Source: Megaleporinus macrocephalus (Eukaryota; Chordata; Actinopteri; Characiformes; Anostomidae). Taken from it: a DNA stretch of 64,000 nt. The notes under the pieces were generated by a model, which saw only the letters and a program-made list of their open reading frames with translations, searched no databases and was not told where the DNA came from. Positions 1 through 12,200 of this stretch are shown piece by piece. The number at the start of each line of letters is the position of its first letter. Positions within the stretch are counted from its first letter, which is position 1. The stretch is taken from positions 851,288-915,287 of the forward strand of contig CM038704.1 in NCBI GenBank assembly GCA_021613375.1, read 5' to 3'. The translations under genes and the position numbers were made by a program.

Positions 1-214
1 CCCCCCCCCCCCACCTTTTAGGCCCTCTGAGAGGGCACAGAGGGCCATGACGGTTCCCCACTGATTTAACCTCCATGGTTTTGGTAATCAAGCATTCTCC
101 AGACTTGCTCCGCGCTGGCATACAATCTTCCTCAAGTTTGACTGTTCTTCACTATTTCCGTTTCATGTCTAGTGTAGTGTTGTTCCTCTGTTGTTTTGTA
201 TTGTTTTGACTGTA

Positions 215-252
215 AGCGTCTTTGGGTTCTTAAAAAGCGCTATATAAGAATA

Positions 253-286
<34 letters not shown>

Positions 287-290
287 AAGA
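215..290 (+). mobile_element. LINE/SINE 3' tail with (TTA)n
   Basis: TTTGGGTTCTTAAAAAGCGC followed by TATATAAGAATAAAG and a TTA microsatellite. This is the kind of 3' end common to fish LINE/SINE copies. A reverse-oriented relative is at 4325-4425. Confidence 0.6.
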
Positions 291-921
291 TATTCAGATC
301 ATATAAAAGGCAGCTGTTTTATATAAATGATATAGAAACAAAAAAAATAAACAAAAATGAAAATACATGTTTTTCTTTGGATGGCAACAATATGCAAATA
401 AGCTGTGTTCTGATTGGCTGCTTTCTACTGTGCCTCACTTAAAAAGCTGTCCAGACTGAAACACTCCCAGTAGCTTAAGTGTGAATACATGAATGAACAC
501 ATTTATAACATGTTACAAAGAATTCATAGATAAGGGTGTATGATAATATTGAAAATATTGAGTATTGCAATGTTATGTTTTACTTTATTGATTTAAATCA
601 ATAGCTTATCATCAAAGATCGTTCATTTTGTGTTGCGTTTAAACCGACGACCACTAGATGGCAGTAATGCAATGTGTCTTCAGTCATTAGACTCTTTTAG
701 TCCACCATAAACACTTAGGGCGCGTCTGAAATCACCTCCTAAGTCAGTAGGTAGTAGATTAGAGTCAGTACGTACTGATCCAGCGGTGGACTAGGAGGCG
801 GTTTCAGTAGGGGAGGTTTAGTAGCCACGCAATCTCGAACGCACTACGTCCGTCTTTTTACCAGCGTCCTGTAATTCAAGACGCCAAGTCACCACCGTAA
901 ACATCCCGCTGTTCACTGAAC

Positions 922-1252
922 CTACAGACTGTAGTTCATCTGATTCTCTGTGTACTTTATTACTCTGTTCTTTAATGATCAGGACCCCCACAGGACCACC
1001 ACAGAGCAGATACTATTAGGGAGGTGGTTTATTCTCAGCACTGCAAAGATACTGACAGGACCACCAACCAAAACTATCCAGACAGCAGTGTCCTGTGGGC
1101 GGCGTCCTGTGTCCACTAATGAAGGACTAGAGGAACACAAACTGTCCAGCAGCAGATGAGCTACTGTCTCTGACTCTACATCTACATGGTTGACCAGCAA
1201 GTAGTAGGAGTGTGTAATAGAGTGGACAGTGAGTGGACACAGTGTTTAAAGA
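922..1252 (-). mobile_element. Foldback MITE family F, copy 1 (internally deleted)
   Basis: It shares CAGACTGTAGTTCATCTGAT, the GGACCCCCACAGGACCACCA block, the 'second-half' block with GGCGGCGTCCTGTGTCCACT, and TCCACTCACTGTCCACTC in inverse with the copies at 17.9, 29.2, 40.3 and 42.5 kb. The family is a palindromic non-autonomous element. The superfamily is not assigned. Confidence 0.75.
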
Positions 1253-1715
1253 GTTAATGGTACTGGGGTGCTGCTGTTTTACTGTATTTGTAAATCTGTC
1301 CTGCTGATCCGTCTGTTCCCTGCATCTCTATAAATACTTATGAATCAACATCAGCCGATATGGAATATACTGGATCTCAGCACAGCCCACTATTCCCACT
1401 ATTCCCACTATTCCCACAATTCCCACTATTCCCACAATTCCACATTCCTGCATCTCTGTTATTGAGTTTCAAAGAATTGATGTTGTAACTATAAAGTAAA
1501 ACATTTGCTAAATAACACCAAGTGAGTCCTGTCAGTGTTCAGCAACACTAGAACAACTCTGTACTGCCACCCAGTGGAGATTCTGTACAGGAGCGCAGTC
1601 TCCTAACAGTGAACATCTTTATCTTAATGGAACTACACAGAACCTAAACACATAATATACATTCACAGCCCTCCACCATCTTTATGTATATATATATATA
1701 TATATAGTCAGATCT

Positions 1716-2010
1716 GTTCACAGTGGTGGTGAATGGAACCAGACGTCCACCTCTAAAAGCTCCTCACAGAAAGTTCTTACAGTAGATGTTATAAATACAC
1801 TGTCTGATTCTGAGACGCTGTTTATGATAGTTTAGAGAAGATCTCAGTCTTAAACTCCATTCATGGTGGAGGGATACATGCAGGACGCTGTGAGGTTAAA
1901 ATAGTCCCCAAAGAAAACCTAGTATTTTCAGATCTTCCACATTTTACCATCAACATCCAGATAAACTCAGAAGACACGTGTAGCTTCACTGGTGGGTTTC
2001 ATAGTAAATA
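1716..2010. repeat. Dispersed repeat D, copy 1
   Basis: About 290 bp highly similar to 16232-16520, from CACAGTGGTGGTGAATGGAA through GGTGGGTTTCATAGTAAATA. No terminal repeats recognised. The other copy is in an rbm6 intron. Confidence 0.8.
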
Positions 2011-3424
2011 CAATGTGTAAATAATTTATGTTGGTAACCCCTGGTTACCATCACCATCACGGTAAACAACATCATGCTATCAAAGGCAGCACATTCAAAA
2101 CACAGATAAACACAGGACTGTGCAAAATGTTTAATTGTATAAAAACACTAATATTAAAATAAACAAAGGTTATATTAATACAGTCAGTTCTAATAATCAT
2201 CAGGATTAATTCTAGTGATTATTAAATACCGGGTTAGTCAGTCAACACTTCCTTTAATGAAATCAGCTGAGCTGGTGATGAAGTTTAAGTCTATACTAAG
2301 GAATTCAGGAGGAATCTGGAAGCAGATCCACGTTCCTCTGGTTTAAAGGCTATTAAAGACTCTTTCTGAATTAGTGTTTGATATGAATGTTATGCTGTGC
2401 TGCACATGCAGGTTACACTTACCGCCCAGGTGAACACTATTAACCCTTTAACGTCTCTCAACTTTTTGGAAGAGCACATTTTGAGTCACTCCATCTTAAT
2501 GAACTTCAGCTGATTGTGCATCTCTACCAATCAGCAGGCATGTTGAGCTAAAAACAGCCACTAGGGGTCACTGAGTCTTTCAGTAGACACACCTTTCCTG
2601 TTCTCATCCACAGAGGAAGCAACAGGTAAATCACTCCACACATGTGAACTGTTTTTGGTGGAATTTTGGGGGTGAACATATTTTTCTCCAGCATATTATA
2701 GTTTCAGGGGATTAAATAAACAGAACTTTAAGGTAAAGGTGCCTATGCTAAGCTAAAGTAACTAGAATACCAGAAATATTATTAAACCCAAATAATATTT
2801 CTTCTCTTGGTGAGGGCATTAAAAGATATTCTTACATGTTTGTTCAGATCTGTATACATATTAAAGGTTTTGTCTGATTGTTACCTGCAGGCTGTGTGTT
2901 TATAGCTGTGTTTATAGACTTTGTGCTGATTGGTTGAGCTGGTGTTGGAGGATGGCTTATAACCAAGTCGACCAGCTACCTATAGGCTCCTCCTCTTTTC
3001 CATTACCTGACCAGCCAGACCAGGAAGTGGAGAAGTGTGGCCTGCTCTCCACGTGTCACTAAGTTGTTGTGATTTGTTGATGATTCTCTAGAGTGGTCTC
3101 TAAAATCCTGTGTCTAAGGCTTAAACTGTTCAGCTTGGAAGCTGTAGGGGGGCAGCCTATGTCTGTTGGGGGTTTGATTGTTCTTGTTTAGGGAGCTGGG
3201 TTCTGTTTATTGTTAAGGTAGATTGGGGAGGAATGCTTTTGTATTATTTTTGGGCCGAGACCATCCCTCAGGTCTTGTGCTTCCTTAATGGCAAAATAAA
3301 AAATAAAAATCTTTGTGTCGGTGATTGGTGTGGTGGGTCGAGGTTTGGGAAGATTGGGGGATACACCGATTCAGAAGCAAGAGCCCCCCAGAAAACCATC
3401 ATGACCATATAAAGTAGTAGCAGT

Positions 3425-5060
3425 ATACGTGTTCAAACTGCAGGTAAATCTAATGTTAATATTAGTGCAGACTAGTGATCAGATCGGATTTGTGTGTCCA
3501 GACATCACCAACCTGTCTGTCTGAGCTGCTGTGGCGATGACTAGCGTTGTGTGTTGGGAAGAATGGTGGATATGGTACGCATGATGAAACCGGGGTTATG
3601 ATTTCATATCATTATTTTTAAATGTAATTTACCGGCTCATGTATAGGTTTCCTAATGCTAACGATGGCTGTGTGCTCTTACACTACTTGTTTATGGTGGA
3701 GCATAAAAAAGAAAGAGTCTGATGGCTGAAGACAACAATGCCATCTAGTGGTTGTGGGTTTCAACTGCACAGAATGAACTGCTGCCCGCCGCAAATCTTT
3801 GCATGGAAGTTATTCATTACAAATCAATACTGTGTTTTTGAGAAAAGATACAGGATCACAAAACACAATATTCAATATTTTCTTACAACCCCAGTAACAA
3901 CACAGCACTTCCGATACTCTGGATTTGAAATGACGAAAAAAAACACTTTGAAAAACACTTTAAGAGGCCAGAGCGTTCAGACTGAGGCGCATTCCAAAGC
4001 ATCCCCACAAGTGGGTTTAATCTGATTTGCTGCCCAGATGATCACCACCAGTCTGGATACGAAAACCTCTGCACAGCATCGTAAACAAATAAAAACATCT
4101 AACTGTCTAAAAAACTAAGATTTAATCTGTTCGAGGAGTAAACAGAGTATACGACCGAGTTCAGACTGCAGGAGAGCCAGGTGTCTCAAATCCACTGTCC
4201 ACACTGTGTCCAGATATCACCAACTTACCCCCATGAGCTACTGTGATGACGTAGCAAAGCCCAGCACTTCCTGTGTTGCTACTGATACACAAATCTGATC
4301 TGAGTGTTCAGATTGAGACATTTGCAATAATAACAATAAATAATAATAATAATAATAATAATAAGATACATTTTATTTATATAGCGCTTTGAGATGCTCA
4401 AAAACTAGAATCTCACTTCAAAACACCTTCCAACGTAGTTTGAATCTGATTTTTATCTAATCTGATTTCACAGCTTTCTGCTGTCCAGAACACTAAAAAT
4501 CAATCTGCATGCCGTGAAAATTGGATTTGGGCTGGAGGTCTGCAGAAGGCCTAAAGCTGGGGGTCAGACTGCAGGCAAATCTGATCTGTTTATCAAATCT
4601 TTTGAGACGACAGTCTTACACTGTTATCTGCAAGTGATCAGATTTGTGTCCAGACAACACAGACCTATTCGGAATTGTTTGCTGATAGAAAGGTATCTCA
4701 GACTGGAATCACGTTTTGAAACTCATCCAAGTGTGTTTTGGATTTAAACCGTGTTACTTCAACATCAATACGGATATGCAAAAATCAGATTTGGGCTGGC
4801 AGCTCAATGTCATGTTCGCAGCAGGAAAATCTGATCTGTTTCCTAAATCAGATCGTTTAAGCAGCCTCTTCATACTATTATTATCAGCCAATAATCAGAG
4901 CAGATGTTTGCGTCCACACTATCTGCACGACTAACGGCGCTGCAAATCCCAGCACTCTGGATCGGACATGGAGGTGCTGCAAGTGAAACACTTTGAAATC
5001 CGATTTGAGCCAGACTGAGACTAAGAAGTCTTATTAGAGTCCAATTTCAAAACACGTCCA
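3425..5060. repeat. Degenerate repeated blocks (AAATCTGATCTG / GTCCAGACATCACC)
   Basis: Motifs such as CAGACTGCAGG-AAATCTGATCTG (about 3437, 4160, 4565, 4825) and GTGTCCAGA-ATCACCAACCT (about 3498, 4190, 4648) recur with strong divergence, suggesting an old repeated or foldback transposon remnant. No coding content recognised. Confidence 0.45.
4325..4425 (-). mobile_element. LINE/SINE 3' tail, reverse orientation
   Basis: Read on the minus strand: GAGCATCTCAAAGCGCTATA, then TAAATAAAATG and (TTA)n, the same design as the tail at 215-290. Confidence 0.55.
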
Positions 5061-5194
5061 GATGTAGTTTGGATTCAAAAAGCAAAAACCAAAAGTCCAT
5101 ACCATCAATAATTGTGTTATATATCTATATATAATAATATCTATACTGTTTTTATTACACTATGCCTATTATATTATACATCATGTATACAGTC

Positions 5195-5227
<33 letters not shown>

Positions 5228-5624
5228 ACTGCTGCTTTTTATTGTATATTTGCACTGCCATAGTCTACACTGTGTACACTGGTTACTGCACTACTGCCAT
5301 CACTCTCACACACTTTTCTATTTATTTAATAATATATATCACCCACCCACCCATCCACCCACCCACCCACCCATCCATCTGGATACTGACGTGCCATCAT
5401 GGGCCGCCTTGCATCCCAAACACAGTTGAAAATGTTAATCCTGGTACATTAAGAGCGTCCAGAGCGCCCCCGGACTCGAGGAGGCTGGAGCAGAGAGGGT
5501 TATCCCCTGAGCTCAGCGTCTTTTCTGACATCCTGCCAAGAAAAGACCACTTACATCTCCAGCGTAACCATAAAAACATAAGATCAGCCTTTAAAGAGCA
5601 GAACGCTGGCAGTCACACACAGAG

Positions 5625-5630
5625 TTTATT
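5625..5630 (-). terminator. rbm6: Likely rbm6 poly(A) signal
   Basis: AATAAA on the minus strand, about 430 nt after the rbm6 stop and followed by a GT-rich stretch (TCTGTGTGTGACTG), the usual downstream element. The 3' UTR would include an AAT/TTA microsatellite at 5833-5867. Other AATAAA-like strings exist, so the choice is inferred. Confidence 0.6.
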
Positions 5631-5832
5631 GACTCATGGACTACTACAGCTGTCAGAGTTATGTGAGCTTTAAACACTCACTGATTCATTTTGGCATAAA
5701 AAAAAACACCATAAACATGATACAAAGTTCAGATCAAGTAAGGAAAGTAAAAGTGTTTAAAAGCCCTGAACAATAGAGCTACGAAAAAGACCTATAGAGC
5801 ACAACTGAGGACTTCCGGCTGCTGGGAAGAAA

Positions 5833-5869
<37 letters not shown>

Positions 5870-6058
5870 TGTTCATAACGATTACAGGCACAAAAACCAA
5901 ACCACGAAACGGAGATCAGTCGTGAAGTGATTCACCAGCATTTGTCCGTTAGCTTAGAAGTCGGGAACGAGCTGCCGAGAGATACTCTTTCGATTCTGTG
6001 GGTCGCGTCTATTTTTCTTTCATTCATTCATTCAGTCACTCCTAACGAGTCACTGCAA

Positions 6059-6151
6059 TCATTCCAGCTCCTTAAAACGAGCAAACATGGCCTTCCGTAC
6101 TGCCTGCTTGTATGTGGCGTAGTTCCAGACAGCTGGCTCTTTCTTCTTCCG
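6059..6151 (-). CDS. rbm6: rbm6 last coding exon
   Basis: 93 nt encoding [30 protein letters not shown] and the stop TGA at 6061-6059. The terminal [13 protein letters not shown] is nearly identical to the RBM6 C terminus (VRRVMFARYKELD). The acceptor CTCCCAG lies directly against a long CT microsatellite. Confidence 0.95.
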   Translation of the reverse strand, partial: RKKKEPAVWNYATYKQAVRKAMFARFKELE

Positions 6152-6155
6152 CTGG

Positions 6156-6208
<53 letters not shown>

Positions 6209-9200
6209 CACAGCGTGAGGGTGGTGGATGTACCTATGCAGTGGGAGGCACTGATATCTGTAGAACGTCACCAGTGTGTTCGAGTCCTCACAGGACGGAG
6301 ACTCACCTCTGTGCTCTCCAGACCCAGGCCTGGTCTCTCACCCGCTTTCTGTGTGTCCCTGAAAAACAAGAACAGAGTGATCAGGTCAAACGACAACAGC
6401 TACTTCACAAGAAACCCACCATCACGCAGACCACTCGTCTCTAAAGTGTTTGCGCGTACCTGGACGTGCCGCCCCACGTGTTCTGCTGTTTCCGTCTCTT
6501 TGCTTCAGGTGGACTGTCGGTCTCTTTCATACCCATCTACAACACACAGAGTCAATTGGGGCTGTTTATTTTATATATATATTATATATTATTATTATTA
6601 TTACTCCTTCTATTATTATATACAGTACAAAGCTGGTAATAAACGTTTCCCGCTATTGTTTCCTGCGTTCACTTTGACATCCACAGGCTTCCGTAGGTCT
6701 TGCTATACTGTGGGGTGCTATGCCATGACTGTGTGGGCCAGCGTGCGCTGGAGTTTAGGGACCCCGGTCGATCCCCCTCACCAACAGGACACGACTGAAA
6801 TGCCCTTGAACACTGTGGATACACTGTGGGTACTGTGGATAGGGCTGCTCAACACTCTGTGCTCAACTGTGCTCACTATGTGTGTGTAGGGAGGGGTGTG
6901 TGTATGTTCACTAGTGAGTGTGTGTTTCACTGCCCCCTAGTGTGTAGATGTGCGTGTTTCACGGATATGTGTGTTAACTGAGTAGGTGGTTTTTGCTGGC
7001 CCCTACTGTGTGTCCACTATTAAGTGTTTATTTCATAGCCACTAGAGTATGTGTGTTTTACTGGCCCCTAGTGTGTGTCCACTATTAAGTGTTTATTTCA
7101 TAGCCACTAGAGTATGTGTGTTTTACTGGCCCCTAGTGTGTGTGTGTTTGTGTGTGCGTTTTACTGCCATTCATTACTAAGTGTTTGTTTCACTGCCACT
7201 AGTGTGTATGTTTCACTGCCTCCTAGTGTGTGTTCACTACTGAGTGTTTGTTTCACTGCCACTAGAGTGTGTATGTGTTTCACTGCCCCATAGTGTGTGT
7301 TCACTAGAGTGTGTGTGTGTTTGTGTTTTTCACTGTATGAATGGGTTAAATGAGGAGGGTGTGTTTTATGTGTTTGTCTTTGTTGTGTGTTGTTTATTTA
7401 AAAGAAAATTAGCCTGAATTTTATGTGCCTTTGGTTTAGTCCAGTACAGTATTAGTAAGGGTCAAAGTTAAAGATATCAGTACTGATACAGGTGATTTAT
7501 AGATTTTATAAAATAATTATTTTATACTCTGAGCTTTACCCACTATAAAATAAACTCACAGTACTTAGCTGTGTTTAACAACCACCTGGGCAAACTGCTA
7601 ACAGGCTTCAGCGGTTACCAGATGTTGTTTTGTTCTTGTCGATTTTTTCTTAGATTTTAGTTTTAATCCACTATATGGTGAAAAATATAGAAAGAAAATC
7701 AAGACGCACTACTGAATTCTCTCACCTCTTTCTCCTGGTTCTCCAGGGCTTCAAGTTCTTTCTTCGACCGTTTTATCTTCATGTGGATCTCCATGTTTTG
7801 CTACAGTGGTATAAGAGAACAGAGAGGATCAGTAAGAGCAGCTCCCTTCAACAGTTCAAGCACTTCTTCCTCCCTTAACATGCGTCTACAGGTCACCTTA
7901 TGAAGATCTGAGAGCTGCTGGTGGCGGATCAGGGCGTCTTTGTTGGGGAACTGCCTCCTGCACAGCAGACAGGCCATCTTCTTCCAGTCCGTCAGTCTGT
8001 CCTCCTTCTCCTCAGACTGGCTCTTGGAGGGCTGCGGTCCTTCTAGCTTCTCGTGCTTCTCCTCTTCCTCGTCGTCGCTGCCCGCGCCGTAGTCGGCCGC
8101 CAGCATGCCCAGAGAGCCCATGGCCCGCTGCCAACACAGAATAAAACACTACAAGTCAGCGGCTCTGATCTTTGATCTACAAACAGACCTCTCATAAAAG
8201 TCTTGTTTAATGTTGCACATCAAGGGCGGTAACGTGGCAGTCGCTGGACGTCGTCGCTTCATTTCTTTGCGGTCAGCGAAAACTGAAGCTGAGGTGTAAA
8301 TCTGTAAGGGTGACGCTCATGTCCAGAACTCACCTTTGATCCTTTCTCGTCTTTCTTTGGTGGTGCGAGGGGCTTTTTGAACAATTCGTCTGCACCTGCG
8401 CCCTGTGGGGGAGAGGTATGAGGGAAGGATGAAGCGATTACAGACACTAGTCGTGCATAAACACCCCACGAGGCTGATGTAGTTTTATTTATTCCTTTTT
8501 TTATTTATTCCTTTATTTATTTACGTTTAACAGATGACCACTCACTGACCTTTCGCTCAAAGACAGCAAAAGCCGCGTCAGCCGCCTTGGAGGTCTTCTT
8601 ATCATCTGGTCCACCACTCCTGAGCACAGGAGACGGCGCTCGCACGGTTTCCTTCTGCCGGTTCTGGATCTTGGCCCAGCGCTCCATGTCTTTCATAATC
8701 TGGCATAAAAAAACAATAAAATACATGTTTGTTCTGCTGCCTGAAGTGAAATATAACAACAACAACAACAATAATAATAAGCGCTGGGCAGTATAATCAA
8801 ACATTATTTCTTTCTTTTATTTTTTTATTTTTTAAGATTGAAGGTTTCACAGTATATATTTATATAGGTTTATGGTTCATTCTACATCTATTTATATATT
8901 GTTTCTATCTGTTTATTTATGTTTTTCTTTCATATTCTCTACAGTCGTACTCTCTCTTTACTCTTCCTGAGGTAATGACTGTCCTCCCGTCCTGCTGAAC
9001 GCTGTTGTAAGACTGACCACCAGGGCCTCTTCCCCACCCATCACCATCCAGCTCTCCTGTTCAGTTGTGCCTGAACTGCTACACCCTTAATTACATCACT
9101 GTGTCATTCAGACACACCAGAATTGGGATAGGATGGGACCGTTTCAGCCTCACTTCCACCTTTCATAAAGACTCAGTCCGAGACTGCCTCTACCTTTACA

Positions 9201-12200
9201 GTTACTAAAACTTTGCCATTCAGACTTCACACAGAGATGTTCACAGCTTTTCTCAGTATTTACAGTTTAATAAGCTAAATACTGTCTGACCAGAGTAGGG
9301 CTGTGTATTGGCAAGAACCTGGCAATACAAAAAGTGACAATGTATTGCGATAATGCAAGAAAAGTGATGTATTGCGATTTTTCAAATCCTACTATTAAAA
9401 CACACCACTATATGAACAGGTTTTCTAATGCATACACCAGCATTGCACCCTTGTGCTGCTTGTTAATGTTGGAATGGAGCTGAAAATGAATTACAGCACT
9501 GCCATCTAGTGGTCAGAGGTTTAAACACAACACACAATGATGCACTGTCTGCCCAGAATCTGGTAAAGTGACTCTGAGCCGGACTGTCTAATAAAAGATG
9601 AACTGAGCTCCACAGTTTAGAAGCAGACGAGCTGAGCGAGTGTCTCCAGATTCTCTGTATGTTACTGAAGGTCAGTATCTGCAGATCTAAGATCAGCAGC
9701 TGGAACAAAAACAGAGAGACGTTCTGTGACATAGCAGGTTCTAGATTATTTATAGCTCAGTAGAAGAGTAAAAAGTGGATGTATTGCTTAATATCCATGG
9801 CAACGTTAAGGATGCACAGAAATATGTGGGCAGTGACAGGGAAAGGAACTCAGAATGAGAAGATGACATCATCTTAACAGCTCAAAGCCGCGTGGACACA
9901 GATTTTTCAGCCTTGGACTTCTGGAAGTGATTCCAAAGGAAACAGGGGGAGGATACAGCATCGCCTGAAAGCATGAGGAGCCGCTGCTGACATGAACGCC
10001 GGCATTTACTCTAAAATCAGGCTGACTGAGACGCCTTATCTTCAGATATTCCTGAAATCTCAGGCATGTCTGTTTTTATTTGGAGTTGTGACCCTGAGGA
10101 ACACAGCACAGCACCTTAAAGACGGACGGCATCACTTATTTTGGTTTGACTGGAATCCAAATTACCGACTGACAGCAACCGAAACATGAAAAGAGCCTAT
10201 AGTGCTTCAGCAGGACGTGTGGTGTAGATGCGCACCTTAAACGCTGCCAGGCTCCGAGGCTTCTCTTCTTTTTCCTTCTCTTTCTTTTCTGTGCGTGGAG
10301 CAGCTTCCTCGTCCTCCCTCCGCTCCGACACTCCCTCCGGAGCCATCTTTAGCTCCTCCACCACGGGCAAGGTCACCGCTGCTGACACAGCTTCGGCCGA
10401 CATCTCCACCGGAGGAGCAGCAACCTCTGCGCTCGGCTCCTGAGCGTTCGCGGTGGACCCTTCCACAGGTATGTAGGTCTTGGAGGTGCTGTCCCAGTAT
10501 AGGTACTGCTGAGTCTGAGCGTTGTAGAAATACTGCAGACAAAAAAGCCACGACATTAAGACAGTACTTTACAGGCGTGTGAAAATACACACATAGCTCA
10601 CATAGTCGCTTTCAAATTCTGGCTCCACGATTCAGTACTCTTATATTTTGTGGTTATGAGCAGTGCTTAATTTATAAAACATCAGGTGATGGAACACTAA
10701 AGGTGGGGTGATCCAGCAAGTGGCAGTGAGGGAAAAGGTCCTGGAACGCATAGACACAACAGTGCTTCAAGTGTCCATCTAACATAGTAGCATTCTATAC
10801 AATAAAATAATCTCAGCTTTAATGACTGCAGTAAGGAGCTGCAACCATAAAATCTGAGATATGCCACTGGACGAATAGCTTTTGGTGTCCTACAAAAAAA
10901 AATATGTCAAAGAGGTGGTGGATCCACATAAATAAGTTCTGGAACACAGGTACCTGAAATATGAGAGGTGCCGGATCTTGTTCCAGCAAGATCCAGCACA
11001 AATTAAGCACTGGTTATGAGGTTTGGAAGTTGGAACAAACACCAAAAGTGACACAAACCAAAAAGACTTTTCATTCAAAGACTCACACGCTGTGCAGAAT
11101 TCAATGCAATAACTAAAAAAAAGCATTTTATGAGCGTTCTATGACTATTCAATATACTTACACTGGCCGCCTCACAACTACTGAACTTTATTACTGATCA
11201 CATCTTGAAATCCTTGTGCTGTTAATGGAACAAAGTTTGACTCTAATACTGAAAAGTAAGAACTAAATGTCGACCAATATGAGTTTTTCTAGAGCCGATG
11301 CTGATGTTTAGAGGTTTCACAGCCGATGGCCGATATGTGCTGTCGTTTTTTTTGCCTGATTTGTAGAGTCGATGTCTAGAAGTTTTCTGCTTTATTTACT
11401 GCTAAAATGTTACACTAGTAATAAGAAGTGGATGCACAACATTACTTCATGTACTGAACACTGACTTAACAAGAAAAAAACAGATATGCTGTAATGATTG
11501 TTAGCGGAATACTATCTGGGAGACTCTGGCTTCTCCGGAGAGACTCGCTGTGTAACAGCAACGTGTTAATGTGTGTATTATACTACAGCAGTTAGCTTTA
11601 GCCCGGAGCTAACGTGTGTATTACACTAGAGCAGTTAGCTTTAGCCTCGGAGCTAACGTGTGTATTACACTAGAGCAGTTAGCTTTAGCCTCGGAGCTAA
11701 CGTGTGTATTACACTAGAGCAGTTAGCTTTAGCCTCGGAGCTAACGTGTGTATTACACTAGAGCAGTTAGCTTTAGCCCGGAGCTAACGTGTGTATTACA
11801 CTAGAGCAGTTAGCTTTAGCCCGGAGCTAATGTGTGTATTACACTAGAGCAGTTAGCTTTAGCCCCGGATCTAACATGTGTATTACACTAGAGCAGTTAG
11901 CTTTAGCCCCGGAGCTAATGTGTGTATTACACTAGAGCAGTTAGCTTTAGCCCTGGAGCTAATGTGTGTATTACACTAGAGCAGTTAGCTTTAGCCCCGG
12001 ATCTAACATGTGTATTACACTAGAGCAGTTAGCTTTAGCCCGGAGCTAATGTGTGTATTACACTAGAGCAGTTAGCTTTAGCCCCGGAGCTAATGTGTGT
12101 ATTAGACTAGAGCAGTTAGCTTTAGCCCCGGAGCTAACGTGTGTATTACACTAGAGCAGTTAGCTTTAGCCTCGGAGCTAACGTGTGTATTACACTAGAG

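Larger units (their letters stand above)
1..5600. other. Region downstream of rbm6, no gene recognised
   Basis: No exon or conserved frame was found on either strand. It holds a C homopolymer (1-12), two LINE/SINE-type tails, a foldback-element copy, a roughly 290-bp dispersed repeat, a 10-bp CCCACTATTC-like run (1387-1440), and degenerate repeated blocks at 3425-5060. In human, RBM5 lies downstream of RBM6; it would be beyond the left edge if the order is kept. Confidence 0.6.
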
